A program made the translations under genes and the position numbers. From Coenobita brevimanus (taxonomy: Eukaryota > Arthropoda > Malacostraca > Decapoda > Coenobitidae), in assembly GCA_032717465.1 (NCBI GenBank), contig CM064712.1, positions 20,296,717 through 20,360,716 on the forward strand: a DNA stretch of 64,000 nt, in the 5' to 3' direction. Each line of letters begins with the position of its first letter. Position 1 is the first letter of the stretch. The notes under the pieces were generated by a model. The model was not told the DNA's origin. It searched no databases and worked only from the letters and a program-made list of their open reading frames with translations. Of the stretch, positions 21,491 through 32,589 are shown one piece after another.

Positions 21491-21800
21491 CAGAAAACAA
21501 AAATTTTCTTCTAAAATGTTTGTTAAGAAGTAGGAATGGAAAAGTGGACAGATAAGAGATGAAAAAAAGCACAGACACAAGAGAGCATCCAGGATGGGAG
21601 GAGATTTGGAGACCGATACCCATTACTACATTCCACCAGCTACAAGGCTGTGACTAAAGAGAGGAATGTAGTAATAAGTCTCCAGATCTCCTCCCATCCT
21701 GAATGCTCTCATGTTTCTGTGCTTTTTTCATCTCTTCTATGTGCAATTTTGCCATTCCTTCCTCATAACAATCATATTGGAAGGAAAGTTTGTTTTCTAG
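21491..21800. repeat. Large near-perfect palindrome (foldback element)
   Basis: The left arm (21491-21634) is inverted in the right arm (21663-21800) with a ~28-bp loop. Matching blocks include agagatgaaaaaa-gcacag, gagcatccaggatgggagga (gaatgctctc partner with one change) and attactacattcc. It has no coding capacity and sits within the minisatellite, so it is probably a foldback-type insertion or a local inverted duplication. Confidence 0.85.
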
Positions 21801-22310
21801 TAATACTGTGTCGTGAGAGTGATGTAGTGAGTGTAACATAGTGTTGTGAAGTGTGATGTGGTGTGAGTATAATATTGTGTCGTGAGAGTGATGTAGTGAG
21901 TGTAACATAGTGTTGTGAAGTGTGATGTGGTGTGAGTATAATATTGTGTCGTGAGAGTGATGTAGTGTAAGTGTAATATGGTGATGTGAAGAGTGATGTA
22001 GTGTGAGCATAATATTGTGTCGTGAGAGTGATGTAGTGTGAGTGTAATATGGTGATGTGAAGAGTGATGTAGTGTGCGCATAATATTGTGTCGTGAGAGT
22101 GATGTAGTGTGAGTGTAACGTGGTGACGAGAATAATGTAGTGTGAGTGTAATATGGTGAAAGAGATGTGGTGTGAGTATAACGTGTTGAGAGTGATGTAG
22201 TGTGAGTATAATGTGGTGTTCAAAGTGGTGCAGTGTGAGTATAACGTGGTTTTGAGAGTGATGTAGTGAGGGTGTAACATGGTGTTGGGATTGATGTGAT
22301 GTAATGATAC
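21801..22310. repeat. Minisatellite block 3 with ~65-bp higher-order unit
   Basis: Units such as gtcgtgagagtgatgtagtg followed by tgtaacatagtgttgtgaag recur with a ~65-70 bp period. The minus-strand open frames it creates (H-I-T-L-rich) are by-products. Confidence 0.9.
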
Positions 22311-22559
22311 AAGACCCTCATGTGATCCACAACAACACATGTGTCGGTGTCTGTGTACCTGTAGAACACTGGTTTAATTTTTCTGTCATTTTCCTTTGTT
22401 TTCCTTCCATCTTGTCGTGCTGGGCCTCGTCATGTCACTTCCTATTTGTATTTTCTGTCCATGCTTTCCAACGGACTCCTCCTTTCACTTGCTGGATCCG
22501 TTTATGATGATCTGTTCTGTGTTTTAGCAACTGATCGTGAGCATATTTCTCACTGACTC

Positions 22560-23335
22560 CAAGTGGTATCAGTGGTGGTGGTATCAATGTGGTGGTATCA
22601 ATGGTGGTGGTATCAATGGTGGTGGTATCAGTGGTGGTGGTATCCATGGTGGTGGTATCCATGGTGGTAGTATCAGTGGTGGTGGTATCAGTGGTGGTGG
22701 TATCAGTGGTGGTGGTATCAATGGTGGTGGTATCAGTGGTGGTGGTATCAGTGGAGGTGGTATCAGTGGAGGTGGTAACAGTGGAGGTGGTATCAGTGGT
22801 GGTGGTATCAGTGGTGGTGGTATCAGTAGAGGTGGTATCAGTGGAGGTGGTATCAGTGGAGGTGGTATCAGTGGTGGTGGTATCAGTGGTGGTGGTACCA
22901 GTGATGGTGATACCACTGGAGGTGGTATCAGTGGTGGTGGTATCAGTGGTGGTGGTACCAGTGGAGGTGGTATCAGTGGAGGTGGTATCAGTGGTGGTGG
23001 TATCAGTGGTGGTGGTACCAGTGATGGTGATACCACTGGAGGTGGTATCAGTGGTGGTGGTATCAGTGGTGGTGGTACCAGTGGAGGTGGTATCAGTGGT
23101 GGTGGTATCAGTGGTAGTGGTATCAGTGGAGGTGTTACCAGTGGTGTTGGTATCAGTGGAGGTGTTACCAGTGGTGGTGGTATCAGTGGAGGTGTTGGCA
23201 TGGGTGATGGTGGCAGGGGAGATAGTGACAATGGTGGTGGTGGCAGTGGTGGCGGTGACAGTGGTGCTGGTAGCAGTGGTGTTAGTAGCAGTGGTGTTGC
23301 TAGCAGTGGTGGTGGTCGGAGTGGTGGTGGCAGAC
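22560..23335. repeat. 15-bp minisatellite (GGTGGTATCAGTGGT)n
   Basis: About 50 units of a 15-bp motif with a GGT sub-repeat run over 775 bp. Because 15 is a multiple of three and the motif lacks stops, long frames stay open on both strands (S-G-G-G-I, V-V-V-S-V, T-D-T-T-T, P-P-L-I-P types). Segment 22861-22980 is repeated at 22981-23100 with one difference, a 120-bp higher-order duplication. No start context or flanking domain supports a gene. Confidence 0.93.
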
Positions 23336-23986
23336 AGAATTAAAAAGAATATATCATTGTTATTCATCTTGAAATTCTTATTAAGAACGCTGACTGTTAT
23401 TCTGGCATGGTGGCTGAGCGTCGTGGAGGAGGTGAACAGGATAAAAGTGAAGATAGAAGTGACTGTAGGCAGTATTAGGAACTGGATACGAGTGATAAAG
23501 ATAAGATTAATAAAGACAGGAACTGGATGCTGGTGATAAAGATAAGATTATTAAAGACAGGAGTTTGGCAGGAAACGGAGAGGGAAGTAAAGGAGAGGCT
23601 GGAGAGAAAGGAAATATCTGCCTAGAATGCTGAACTGTAACAGAAAGTTGACACTAGAATATGATGCTAGTCATGGAGAACTGCTATGTGTGGGATGTTG
23701 AGCCGTAGGGTTGTCTTTTTCTACCACTAAGGTACCTGAAATAAGCTGAAAAAAGCGAAAATCTGGACCAATTAGGGTAAAAGGAGTACAGTTAGAGTGA
23801 TAGAGTTCTGTGGCCGAAATCGAGATGATGTCGAGGGGCAGGGACGGGAAAGGAGAAAAAGAAAAAGGAGTAGAGGGAAAAAATGAGACACTTTATAAGT
23901 GAAGAGTAAGAACAGAGCTGAAAATGGGTGAAGAGATGTTAGTAGATACTATTACTGCTAGCATACTGTTAGTGATGAAAATATTG
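23336..23986. other. Unassigned sequence
   Basis: No gene seen. A short direct duplication (aactgga-tacgagtgataaag / aactgga-tgctggtgataaag, about 23480-23545) is present. Confidence 0.5.
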
Positions 23987-26300
23987 CTTTTTTTTTTTAT
24001 GCAAGGCAGAAAGAACCAAAGGCCAGGAGCCCGCAAACCGTTCCTTCCCATAAAAACAAATAAACAAACAAAAAATACGAAAGAGAGCCAAATTTCAGAT
24101 CCGTTCATTTCGAAATGCCTGGACACACTGCGTTTGAAAGACTGGAGATCATAGGAAGTAAGAAATACAGACAGAGGGAGACAGTTCCAGAGTAGACATG
24201 TCCCATAAATGAAGGACTGGGAGTAACGATTAACTCTTGCATTGGAGAGTTGGACAGAATGCAGATGAGAGTTTGTTGCTAGACGGGTGCTATGCACACG
24301 TCGTAGAGGTGCAGGGATGATAGCAGACAGTTCAGAGGAGCAGTGACCATTGAAGTACCGATACAAAAGAGATAAAGATGCAACAGTGCGGCGAAGAAAC
24401 AGGGGTTGAAGAGAGCCTGTAAGAAGAGGAGAGTTGATGAGACGAAAAGCCTTTGACTCCACTCTATTGAGAAAAGCTGTGTGAGGGGAGCCTCCCCACA
24501 CATGAGAGTTGTACTCTACACAGGGGCGAATAAAACCCGTGGATAAGGTCAACAACTGTGCAGGGGTAAAGAAGGTACGGAGTCGGCTTAGCACACCTAA
24601 TCTCTTGGATGCAGATATTTTAAGAGGTGTAATATGACCTTTCGAAGTTAAGTCCAGAGAAAATGAAACCCCAAGCATGTTTAAGGATGATGCAGGATTA
24701 AGCTGGATAGTAATAAACATTAGTGGGTATTCCTGTGGAAGATTTTTTTTAGTTGATAGATGTAAGAACTGAGTCTTTGATGCATTAAAACAACAAGATT
24801 ATTTTTACCCCCGTCAGAGATATGAATCAAGTCAGACATTAGGTGTGCCATAGCCTCAGCCCTTATTTTTGCAGTAACTGCTGAGATGGACGTTGCGAGA
24901 AGTGAATGGAAAGGTGAAGGGTGGAATCATCAGTGTAGGAGTGGATAGGGTTGGATGTACAGCTTAGAAGGTCATTGATGAATAAAAAGAAGAGAGTTGG
25001 TGATAGGACAGAGCCCTGAGGAACACAGCTATTGATAGATCTAGGAGAAAAACGATGGCCATCTACAATAGCGGCTATAGAACGGCCAGAAAGGAAGCTA
25101 TTGATGAAGGCACAGATAGAAGGATAGAAACCGTAAGAGGGCAGTTTGGAAGTTAAAGATTTATGCCAGACTCGATCGAAAGCCTTTGAGATGTCAAGTG
25201 CAATGGCAACGCTTTCGCCAAAGTCCCGAAAGGAGTATGACCAGAAGTCTGAAAGGTAGATGAGAAGATCGCCAGTGGAACGTCCCTGACAGAACCCATA
25301 CTGACGATCAGAAAGAAGGATATGATAGGGAAGATGCTTTAAAATTCCTATGCTAAGAATAGACTCAAAAACTTTTGAGACACAGGATGTTAAAGTAACT
25401 GGATGATAGTTAGAGGGTTGGGAATGGTCACCCTTCTTTGGGACTGGCTGAATGAAAGCAGACTTTCAGCAAGAAGGAAAGGTATAAGTTGATAAACAAA
25501 GGCCAAAGAGTTTACCTAGGCAGGGTGTAAGCACAGAAGCACAGTTCTTGAGGACAACAGGAGGGACCCCATCAAGCCCATATGCCTTGTTAGTATTGAG
25601 GCTAGTGATGGCAGAAATACATCAGCTGAAGAAATTTTAATGTCAGCCATGAGGAAGTCAGATGGGGGACGTGATGGAGGAACAGCACCGGAATCGTCTA
25701 AGGTGGAATTGGAGGAGAAAGTGAACGAAGAGATCTGCATTATCAGTAGAAGAAATAGCTACAGAGCCATCAGAGTAGAAAAGAGGAGGGAAGGATTATG
25801 AGTTAAAGTTGTTAGAAAGGTTTTTGGCAAGGTGCTAGAAGGAGCGGGAAGAATTCGAGGTGGAGAGTTAAGAGTATTTAGTATGGGATGAAATTATTTT
25901 TAGCAGAGCGAAGAACAGACTTAGCACGATTCCTGGCAGAAAAAAAAAAAAAAAAGATGCTATTCAGGCGTTGGTTGACGCATGTACCATTTAAAAGCCC
26001 TCTCCTTGTTGTAGACAGCATTAGAACAAGCGTGATTAAACCAAGGCATATGGAAGCAGGTAGATAATGATGGGAAAAGTGAGTTAATCAGTGAACCAGA
26101 GCGATAGCTGGAATGAATACAAATAGAAAACACGGCTTAAAAATGAGAAAAAAATAAAAATCTTTTGAAGCTGCTTGTGTTTCTCTGTCACTAATTTGGG
26201 CACTCCAAAAGAAGAATATAAACGTCTTGAGAATGTAACAGAAGAACGTCGTGATCCAACGAGAAGAATTAAAGAAGACTGTGCATATTTAAGAAGAGAC
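23987..26300 (-). mobile_element. LINE family C (jockey-like), copy 1
   Basis: Minus-strand reading, 5' to 3': a linker segment with MPWFNHACSNAVYNKERAFKWY (about 26050-25990), then RT motifs IALDISKAFDRVWH (about 25205-25160), CVPQGSVLSPTLFL (about 25035-24995) and HSYTDDST (about 24945-24920, the catalytic Asp pair), then the C-terminal open frame 24720-24119 (STGFIRPCVEYNSHVWGG, LLYRYFNGHCSSELS, LLWNCLPLSVF). The 3' end is a poly(A) tract (T-run 23990-23999). Frames are broken in several places; 5' limit approximate. The protein copies itself by target-primed reverse transcription in related elements; this copy is dead. Confidence 0.85.
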
Positions 26301-27418
26301 TGGAAATAACCCCTTCACCAACCCAAGTTACTAAGTTTCTCCAAAGCTGAATATATAGTATGATAGCAGGAAGGAAATATAGAAAGACAAGACCGAAGTG
26401 TATGAATTAAGTGAGATTGCTTCTTATGGTCACTGTTGCCAACTTTTTCATATCCACAGTTATATCGAATGCTGTGTAATATCGCTGTTTGTGGCAAGAA
26501 ATAATAACACTAAAAATAACAATAGTAGTAAATTAATTATACTGCCTAAAGGTTTAATTTTATTCTACTTGGACACTCATCTCATTCGTGTCAGTTTATC
26601 CCTGAAGGTGGAATATATCCTTTGATTTACCCCACTGAGTTATTGTTCCTTGTCCAAATCCGGTTGCTGGTATTAAACAATTGACTTCAGAGGAAAACAT
26701 ACAAGGTAGTTTAGTGGTGTGACAGTGTGTAAGTGCTTTCAGTGTGGCATACCCATTGATTTCATCTACCACATTCTTATATGATGACAGTTCGAACCTG
26801 AACGCTTCACGAGATGGGACACGCTTCCTTCTGCCCGGCACTGAATGCAGCTTTGGTTCATATTATGTGTATGTTATATTAGAAATTAATATTAATTGCT
26901 TCATCATCAAATATTTCACTGTTAAATATAGATAAAAACAGCAACCAGCCACCATCACCACTAACTAAACCAGCCAAAGCTGGCTGCCTGCTGGACGTGG
27001 GTCTGCTGTTGGCTGAACTGTTCATGCATCAGCTGGCAAGACGGAGATGCAGCCCATTATCACTTGCTTTAGCAGCTAATCAAGCTTTGAGCACAGTCTG
27101 AAAATTTACTTTTGAACATAATCCCAAATATATGAAGTACCTTAAAAATAATAAAAGTAGCTTCTACTCTTGCGGCTTACTACAGCTAGACGGAGTTAAT
27201 ACAATAGCTAACTGCTCTAACGATACATAATTGTTCAAACTGTCCTTCTCACACCTGGGAATGAACTGTGAGAAACACAGAAACTTGTTTTGACTTGACG
27301 AAAATATCAGTCGAGAGTGCAACAAATTATGAACGGAAAGCCACTTAATTTTATGAAATGAAAACTAATGAAAGGAAAATTGGAGCAGAAAAGCATTAGC
27401 AGAGATAGAGATAGAGAC

Positions 27419-27419
<1 letters not shown>
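26301..27419. other. Unassigned sequence
   Basis: No gene was recognised. Open frames of 60-81 codons overlap on both strands without motifs. Confidence 0.5.

Positions 27420-27490
<71 letters not shown>
27420..27490. repeat. (GATA)n-(GA)n microsatellite
   Basis: Three GATA units are followed by about 28 GA units. Confidence 0.95.
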
Positions 27491-27494
<4 letters not shown>

Positions 27495-27887
27495 TGGTAT
27501 GAACAACGAGAACTAGAGACAGGATGGCTGAGAGAGGAAAGTGAAGGTAGGAGAGAAGAGGGTTTTAGTGAGGGATAATGAGGGTAAAGGGGAAACTAGA
27601 TTAGGACGGGATGGGAGGAGAGAAGAAGCCTGCAGTGAGGGGGGAAGAAGGAAGAGGGGACAAGGCTAAGTGGGGAGAGAAGACTTTGGTAATTGGTGGT
27701 TGGAACTCATTATCCTGTTGACCACAGTGCCTTCCACCCAATGATTACTCTGCCAGTCATATAGATTTTTACATTATTCCTGGAACCTTTATCTTTTTCT
27801 TATTAATGGGAACATTTTTTTAGTTTGCCTTGAAATGTGCTGAGGGATAAACAATGTGTCAGTAAATGTTTGGGTTATTAAGGATAT

Positions 27888-27942
27888 TGTGTGGGGGGGG
27901 GGGTTTGTGTGTGGGTGGGTGGGTGGGTGGGTGGGTGGGTGG

Positions 27943-27976
<34 letters not shown>
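27888..27976. repeat. G-run, (GGGT)n and (GT)n tract
   Basis: A G9-10 run near 27892, six to seven GGGT units (27914-27943) and about 13 GT units. The G-strand has four or more G3 runs and could form a G-quadruplex. Confidence 0.9.
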
Positions 27977-27979
<3 letters not shown>

Positions 27980-29297
27980 ACAGTTCCAACCACTTAAAGT
28001 GAAAAATAAGTGCGAAGTAGGTAATGAAAACTATAGTAGACCTTAGTTGTTGCCGACACTAAAATGAGCCAAATTTGCTGAGCTGCGTGAGTGTGAAGGT
28101 GGCTGGAGACGTATAGGAGATGAGAATGATGACATCAAAATCAGTATTATGAGAATGAAAATAAAGATAAAGCAAGGATGTGTGGAAGAAATAAGACAAC
28201 CTTGAGTCTAGATATATAGAGAATAGTTCCCAGAGGCTGCATAATATAATTGTTAAATGGGCTAGTGAATTAACATTTAGCTACGTTACTTCAGTTCAAT
28301 TTCGTCAATATATTATACGAGTAATTTTGTATGCACTAAAGACATATCCTACTGTATCCATTCGTAAGAACTTCGAATATAAACACAGATGGAGAGTTCA
28401 TGGGGTAATAGAATGGGTGGTCTATATACAGAGTGCTTCTCCCACTCCACTGAGCGGTTTCTCACGCGTTGTGTTGTGAAAACGACTCACTAACAATTAT
28501 CAATGTCTCCTGCATCACTTAGTCATTTACTACTTCCATTACCACACCCACACCCACACCCACAGACTGAACCGTCCCCGCAACACACAAGATACTGTCA
28601 GGTGAGTCTTTGGGTGGAGGGCTATTTAAGGATTACCTTGTGTTTTGTAATGTTTCTACTAATGTTTCAAGGAAAAAAAAAATAACTACATATTTTAGCT
28701 GCTGAACACAAATAAAATACGAACATTGGTAAAGGTTGCTGGACACAAGGATGCACAAAGCAGCACCAGAATCAAAAGGCTTTACACGCTGAGAATATAA
28801 ACAGACTTCGGGATTCAGAGCAGCCATTTTGGACTGCTGTGTTTCCCAGAAGACCACTCACACTATTCGGGACCCTGGTGTCGCTATTTTTGGGAAAGAG
28901 TAAACAGCGGTATAATGGAGTAGGCAATAATAATAAATATACATCTGAACCGGAGTGTGTGGAGGATTCACTGGCTGCTAATAACAGGCTACCGTATTTC
29001 GTAATGTTATGATAAGGACGTAGAGCCAGGCATACAGAGAGAAAATTGCAAATGGGGGCTTGTAACTAGGATCAAATCACATGGCTGTTAATCATTGTAC
29101 TTTCAGAGATCCTTTAGTACCGTGCCTCCTGCCTCACAATTTACTAATGAATTCTCCAGCCATAACCAAAACTTCCCAGATAATCCTCAGCCAAAAAATT
29201 TATGTGCCTTCTACCTGCCTCATTCCTCACCAGCTCCAACCAGGGTTTGAACTGTGGAGCAAATGACCGGTAGTTTTGCATTCAGCTATGTAAACTA
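27977..29297. other. Unassigned sequence
   Basis: No gene or terminal repeat recognised. A short (CACACC)n patch lies at 28545-28565. Confidence 0.5.
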
Positions 29298-29639
29298 ATA
29301 GAGAGAGAGAGAGAGAGAAGAAGGGTAGGGGTGGAGGAGCGCTGGCAGCCTCTCAATCCTTCACCTTCACCAGTATCTCTCAAGTCTGGCGGTACTCCAA
29401 ATATACGTCACGTCATATTACCAATATTAGTGTGTGTCTGTAATGCCCTATTCTGGCGAGAGGTGGTTGTCCTAAAGAGGGATGTTTCTTAGTCAGCCAA
29501 CACGCAATGTGCATTATGACGTCATGGAGAATGGTAAACATACATGGCATCGTAAACGATGTACCATATATATATATATATGTTCACTCTCATCTTAAAT
29601 GTCGGGACCAACTGCTTAGCCCAGGACTCCTACGCTCCT

Positions 29640-29693
<54 letters not shown>

Positions 29694-29713
29694 GTGTGTG
29701 TGTGTGTGTGAGT

Positions 29714-29756
<43 letters not shown>

Positions 29757-29761
29757 TGTGT

Positions 29762-29827
<66 letters not shown>
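29640..29827. repeat. (GT)n microsatellite, ~190 bp
   Basis: GT repeats with few interruptions (TTG, GAG, TAT). Frames give VCVC/THTH only. Confidence 0.97.
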
Positions 29828-29828
<1 letters not shown>

Positions 29829-29829
<1 letters not shown>

Positions 29830-30135
29830 GGTCCTCCCCCACTTACGAACTGTCAACTTACAAATTTTCACACTTACGAATTAGTACTTTCAGTAATATA
29901 TTCAATAAATCACATGCATTTACATGAGATCTTCAACGCATTATTATAAAATACGGTTTGTGTTAATGAGTTTGCCCAACTGTAGGCTAATGTAAGTGTT
30001 CTAAGCACATTTACAAGGCTTGGCTACGCTATGATATTCAGTTGGTTAGGTGTACTAAATGCATATTCTGGTTACGAAAAAATCGAATTATGTGCTGTTT
30101 CTCAGAACATAACCCAGTCGTAAGTGGGGAAGGAC

Positions 30136-30137
<2 letters not shown>
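29829..30137. mobile_element. Short TIR element (MITE family 2) between two microsatellites
   Basis: The left end aggtcctcccccacttacga is the inverse of the right end tcgtaagtggggaaggacct (19 of 20 matching), spanning 309 bp. Subterminal acttacgaa motifs recur near the left end. No coding capacity. Flanks are (GT)n on the left and (TA)n on the right, so the target duplication (TA or GTA) cannot be resolved. Ends of this general form occur in TA-targeting transposons, but the superfamily is a guess. Confidence 0.72.

Positions 30138-30207
<70 letters not shown>
30138..30207. repeat. (TA)n microsatellite, left part
   Basis: About 35 TA units ending exactly at the Gypsy 5' LTR. The tract resumes at 35583 after the 3' LTR, so it was the insertion target. 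Confidence 0.97.
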
Positions 30208-30211
<4 letters not shown>

Positions 30212-30994
30212 ACATAGCCTATGATTTCATCATCCTTTGTGTAATTTTAACGCACAGTTGCTGCATGTTTGATCATGAGCGTGTTCTGCCTCAGTCCCCC
30301 CCTTCTACCGTTATAGTAGAGTAAGTCGTCCTTTCTGTTATTCAGTGCGGGATTGTCGACCGTTTGTCCCCACCGCTTCATTTGCGCGTCCCTCTTACAA
30401 GTTGTGTCAGGCTCTGCCGGCTCCTATATAATGAGCTCAGTCTCTGCATCATTGCCACTTAGATCTGCTCCTCATATTGTTCACATCTCTGTCCTCCCCT
30501 GTACAGATATTATTATTGTGAGTGCTCAAGAAGTCTCCAACCATCTAGCAGCTGTGTGTAAATTGAGTATAACTGTTATTGCATTTTTTCTTGTACTGTA
30601 TAGCATAAGTTTAATTTGTAGGCCTAGTGAAGTTTTTGTAATTCATGTAGGGTTCTTTATGTCAGTCATTTTTTATAATAGTTTGTATCTGTAATTATTT
30701 ATCTGGCATTCACTGAGTATTATCTGGTATCTCATTTTATCAGGGCTGACTTAGATAAATTTACTCTTGCTAATTTCGTGTTAATAGAGGCTATTGCAGT
30801 TAACCATATATTTAACCTGTTTTTGCCATTACATTATCCTTATGAGTCCTGAATGTTTTATTGTTAGTTTGAGCATTAAACTTTGACTTGTAATTTTACC
30901 TAACTCTTTGTTTTGAACCTGGAACTTTACGGGACAGTAGTGATTTTTAGTATTCTCACTTAAAATGTACATTATCTTTCTCTGTTCCGTAACA
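30208..30994 (+). repeat. 5' LTR
   Basis: 787 bp, TG...CA bounded with short inverted ends TGTTAC/GTAACA. It contains a TATA box (30425-30431) and an ATTAAA polyadenylation-type signal (30875-30880). It pairs with 34796-35582 without indels. Confidence 0.95.
30425..30431 (+). promoter_or_regulatory. TATA box in the 5' LTR
   Basis: TATATAA in the context ctcctatataatgagctcag, preserved in the 3' LTR at 35013-35019. Position in the LTR fits a U3 core promoter; the start site itself is not visible. Confidence 0.55.
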
Positions 30995-30999
30995 TAAAT

Positions 31000-31018
31000 T
31001 TGGCGACCTCGCCAGGAT
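31000..31018 (+). other. Primer-binding site candidate
   Basis: TTTGGCGACCTCGCCAGGA starts five bases after the 5' LTR. TGGCGACC is the form complementary to the 3' end of arginine tRNA used by several insect Gypsy elements; the tRNA identity here is inferred. Confidence 0.6.
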
Positions 31019-31076
31019 GTTCAGGATATTATCATAAGGATATTGCTTGATATTTTGTGACTGTTACTTATTAATT

Positions 31077-31532
31077 ATGTCTACTATTACTACACTTGAT
31101 GAAGCCAAAGATTTTTTGTCAAATGTGCAAACAGTGTGTGATATAGAAAACAGAACAAAGAATGAACTTAAGCTTGTTGCTCAACAATTGGGAATTGTTG
31201 TTCGCTCTCATCATTCTAAAGATCAAATTGTTGACATGATTAATGAAAGCTTGTTTAATGTAACTCCTCCAAATGAGCAAACGCAGATTGAATTAGCTAA
31301 GTTACAGCTAGCCCTGCAGGAGGCCCGTGCTAAGGAGGCTGAGTTTCACGCACAAGTTGAACTTGCTAGGATTCAGGCAGACCATGAGTATCGCATGAAA
31401 CAATGTGGAACTGGATCATCTAGCTCTGATGATTTTGATGTGGCTAAAAATGTTAAACTTGTCCCTCCTTTTAATGAATCTGATTTAACAAAGTATTTTC
31501 AGTTGTTTGAGAGGGTAGCTGGCAGGTTTTAA
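31077..31532 (+). pseudogene. gag: Gypsy Gag, N-terminal fragment
   Basis: The start at 31077 (MSTITTLDEAKDFLS) is the first Met after the leader that gives coherent protein. The frame encodes a helical region with a strong coiled-coil tendency (IELAKLQLALQEARAKEAEF, then VELARIQADHEYRMK) and ends in LVPPFNESDLTKYFQLFERV, the usual entry to the capsid-like part of Gypsy Gag. A stop at 31530 follows a frameshift; the protein resumes in other frames. Gag would form the particle that packages the RNA. Confidence 0.75.
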
Positions 31533-31606
31533 TTGGCCTAAGGAGTATTGGCCAGTACTCCTTCAAACTGTTCTCACCGGGTAAAGCTCAAGTAACTTAT
31601 GCATCT

Positions 31607-31858
31607 TTGCCTCAGGATCAGTCTGATAATTATGATGTAGTAAAGAGCTTGATTCTTAAGGCCTATGAGCTTGTTCCTGAAGCCTATAGAGTAAAATTTA
31701 GGACAACTTACAAGCAAGATAAGCAATCCCATGTTGAGTATGCAAAAATCAAAGAAGATTTGTTAGAGCAGTGGTTAAATTCTAAGAATGTGGATTCTGA
31801 TTTTGACAAATTTAAGCATATGATTTTGCTGGAGGGACTTAAAAAGGTGTATTTATAA
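31607..31858 (+). pseudogene. gag: Gypsy Gag, capsid-like fragment
   Basis: Continuation in another frame: YDVVKSLILKAYELVPEAYR and FRTTYKQDKQSHVEYA, typical of the SCAN-like capsid region of Gmr1-type and related Gag proteins. It ends at 31858 with a stop, after which LYLDEKRIDNLSDAAVLADE continues in a third frame. Confidence 0.7.
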
Positions 31859-31923
31859 AGATGTAAGCCTATATCTTGATGAGAAAAGAATAGATAATTT
31901 GTCTGATGCTGCAGTTTTAGCTG

Positions 31924-32589
31924 ATGAGTATGTTCTCACTCACAAGAGATATTCTAGAGAAAAAGGGAAAGCTGAGAGTAAGTACGTTGCCTCTACTCAG
32001 AGTACAGGTAACAGGAAAGAGAATAAAGGATGATGTTTCTCAGGAAGTAAATACCAGCTTCACCTCTAGATTTCAGAAGAGTAAATGTACTTATTGTAGT
32101 AAGCTTGGTCATACTACGGAGAGATGTTTCAGGAGACAGCGTGATGTGAACAAAAAGGAGTCTTTAAATATTCAGTCAATTGGTCTAGTGTCCACTCTTG
32201 AGAGTTCCCAGAATTCTTTAACTGAGTTAACTGAACCTGCTTTGAGGGGTAACTTAAATTCTCATGATGGAGCTCCTCTTTTGAGCAGTAACGTGGGTGA
32301 CACTCTCAAGAGTTCATGTGCTAATTTCCTGTCTGATGGTTTTGTCAGTCCTCTGGACAGTAATGACAGGAAATCAGTTAAAATATATCGTGATACAGGT
32401 GCTTGCCAATCCCTTATGCTGACCAGTGTTCTAGGCTCTAATGTTAATTCCTCTGATGAAACTGTAATCTTACAAGGTGTAGGGAATAATTACTTCTCTG
32501 TTCCTCTGTGCAGAGTGAATTTAGAGTCTGGTTTATTAATGGTTCCGTTATGGTTGGGTTGGTTGAGACACTCCCAATGTCAGGTGTAA
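31924..32589 (+). pseudogene. Gypsy nucleocapsid zinc knuckle and protease region
   Basis: Contains CTYCSKLGHTTERC (32086-32127), a CX2CX4HX4C zinc knuckle that binds RNA, and further on YRDTGACQSLM (about 32386-32418), whose DTGA is the active-site triad of a retropepsin-type protease. The protease start is around 32370; its C-terminal part continues into the next frame (GVTFLLGNDIGG near 32582). Frame changes at both ends show indels. Confidence 0.75.

Noticed and set aside
17225..22310. Regular repeats that could suggest a CRISPR array
   Set aside because: Units are directly adjacent minisatellite copies without unique spacers, in a eukaryotic context.
21654..22340. 228-codon minus frame with HHITLTLHHSHDT repeats
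   Set aside because: It is the translated minisatellite plus the palindrome arm; no independent support.
22435..23536. Long frames on both strands (310, 268, 315 and 215 codons) across the 15-bp minisatellite
   Set aside because: Unit length divisible by three with no stop codons explains them; all frames are open, with no conserved flanking protein.
30353..30694. 113-codon frame, repeated as 115 codons at 34935-35282
   Set aside because: Both lie inside the LTRs; the duplication reflects LTR identity, not a duplicated gene.
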